A DNA stretch of 64,000 nt from Methylibium sp035762065. GTDB taxonomy: Bacteria > Pseudomonadota > Gammaproteobacteria > Burkholderiales > Burkholderiaceae_C. Within the stretch, counting starts at the first letter, position 1, and each line of letters opens with the position of its first letter. Below the pieces are notes generated by a model. That model was not told where the DNA came from. It did not search any database and saw only the letters and a list, made by a program, of their open reading frames with translations. Position numbers and translations under genes: made by a program. The stretch lies in the NCBI RefSeq assembly GCF_035762065.1, contig NZ_DASTPW010000055.1, forward strand, positions 62,001-126,000, written 5' to 3'. This document shows positions 63,191-64,000 of the stretch, in pieces.

Positions 63191-64000
63191 GCTCGACATC
63201 GTGATCATGGCCGCCGGCAAGGGCACCCGGATGAAATCCGCCCGGCCGAAAGTGCTGCACACGCTCGCCGGGCGGCCTTTATTGCAGCACGTGCTCGCGA
63301 GCGCCCGGGGGCTCGGCGCGCGAAGCCTGATCGTCGTGACCGGGCATGGCGCTGCGCAGGTCGAGGACTTCGCGCGCGGGGAGTTCCCTGCGCTGCCGCT
63401 GGTCTTCGTGCGGCAGGAGCCGCAGCTCGGCACCGGGCATGCGGTGCAGCAGGCGCTGCCGGCGCTCGGTGACGAAGGCACGACGCTGATCCTCAACGGC
63501 GACGTCCCGCTGGTGCGCGGCGAGACGAGCCGCGCGCTCGCCGAGGCCTGCGCGGGCCGCGTGCTCGCGCTCCTGACCGTGACGCTGCCCGACCCGAGCG
63601 GCTACGGCCGCATCGTTCGCGACGGCACCGGCGCGGTGCGCGCGATCGTCGAGCACAAGGACGCGAGCGAGGCCGAGCGCGCCATCGACGAGGTCTACAC
63701 CGGCATGATGGCCGCTCCCACCGCGGCGCTCAAGCGCTGGCTCGCCTCGCTCGACAACGACAACGCGCAGCGCGAGTACTACCTGACCGACATCGTCGCG
63801 ATGGCGGTCGCCGACGGCGTGCCGGTGGTCGCGGTGAGCGCCGCGAGCGAAACCGAGGTGCTCGGCGTCAACAGCCCGCAGCAGCTTGCCGAGCTCGAGC
63901 GCCGCTTCCAGCGGCGGCAGGCCGAGGCGCTGATGGACGCCGGCGTGCGGCTCGCCGACCCGGCGCGCATCGACGTGCGCGGCTCGCTCGTCTGCGGCGA
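63189..64000 (+). CDS. glmU: GlmU N-acetylglucosamine-1-P uridyltransferase, 3' truncated by window edge
   Basis: About 270 codons visible. The N-terminal uridyltransferase has MAAGKGTRMKSARPKVLHTL, RQEPQLGTGHAVQQALPAL, ILNGDVPLV, SGYGRIVRDGTG and the NSPQQLAELERRFQRR hinge, and the start of the beta-helix acetyltransferase follows. It makes UDP-GlcNAc for cell-wall and LPS synthesis. The start MLDIVIMAAGKG is standard. Confidence 0.95.
   Translation, partial: MLDIVIMAAGKGTRMKSARPKVLHTLAGRPLLQHVLASARGLGARSLIVVTGHGAAQVEDFARGEFPALPLVFVRQEPQLGTGHAVQQALPALGDEGTTLILNGDVPLVRGETSRALAEACAGRVLALLTVTLPDPSGYGRIVRDGTGAVRAIVEHKDASEAERAIDEVYTGMMAAPTAALKRWLASLDNDNAQREYYLTDIVAMAVADGVPVVAVSAASETEVLGVNSPQQLAELERRFQRRQAEALMDAGVRLADPARIDVRGSLVCG

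Overview
The window is high-G+C DNA from a betaproteobacterium, most likely a Burkholderiales member of the Rubrivivax/Leptothrix/Rhizobacter type. This is an inference from gene families (DUF2905, FolM-like reductase next to TtcA, DUF6279, ImuA-ImuB-DnaE2) and codon usage; no rRNA is present to test it.

Left chromosomal block (1-21408). A glycogen/maltodextrin cluster comes first: the end of malQ, then glgX-glgP on the minus strand and the divergent pair glgC-glgA on the plus strand. Between malQ and glgX sits a gene that looks like a type III secreted effector: an MGGCVS acylation-type N-terminus and a Cys-His-Asp transglutaminase-like core resembling HopX/AvrPphE/XopE. After glgA come a photolyase-like flavoprotein whose two domains are in swapped order, translationally coupled to a DUF2256 zinc protein; a CbbR-like LysR regulator divergent from an SbtA-type bicarbonate transporter; a TonB receptor - YfiR - hybrid histidine kinase operon; and a two-gene molybdenum hydroxylase (IorA/IorB type).

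Genomic island (about 21409-58360, 37 kb). It is inserted at the 3' end of a tRNA-Met gene (58344-58420, minus). A tyrosine integrase lies next to the tRNA, and a 17-bp copy of the tRNA 3' end marks the far boundary. The island carries:
(1) an operon of an ankyrin-sigma70 fusion, a MutL/MORC-type GHKL ATPase, a Z1 helicase-like ATPase, a PD-(D/E)XK protein, an AIPR protein and Vsr, facing a C5-cytosine methyltransferase. It is a restriction/defence system with its own sigma factor;
(2) an IS66 scar;
(3) an SOS mutagenesis cassette (imuA-imuB-dnaE2) behind an excellent LexA box, with SRAP and DUF1810 genes upstream;
(4) a mixed block: hypothetical gene, frameshifted hydrolase, DUF3606, exonuclease III, hydrolase, CAP lipoprotein, membrane protein, small XRE regulator;
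(5) a seven-gene minus-strand operon (LAGLIDADG protein, small protein, HAD phosphatase, AAA+ ATPase, small protein, metallophosphoesterase, zinc-motif protein) behind a near-consensus sigma70 promoter and divergent from an XRE regulator;
(6) a three-gene module with a TIGR04255 protein and an HTH protein;
(7) an intergenic region with CTATTCGGAC repeats, a 15-bp perfect hairpin and four 84-bp tandem repeats;
(8) a DUF6988-like gene, a second, divergent recombinase and the integrase.

Right chromosomal block (58421-64000). Housekeeping genes resume: DUF2905, a MidA/NDUFAF7-like methyltransferase, a FolM-like reductase, ttcA, two lipoproteins (DUF4136, DUF6279) and the start of glmU.

The best candidates for undescribed biology are the defence operon with a built-in ankyrin-sigma factor, the seven-gene HAD/AAA/phosphoesterase operon, the TIGR04255 module with its neighbouring repeat array, and the effector-like gene inside the glycogen cluster.
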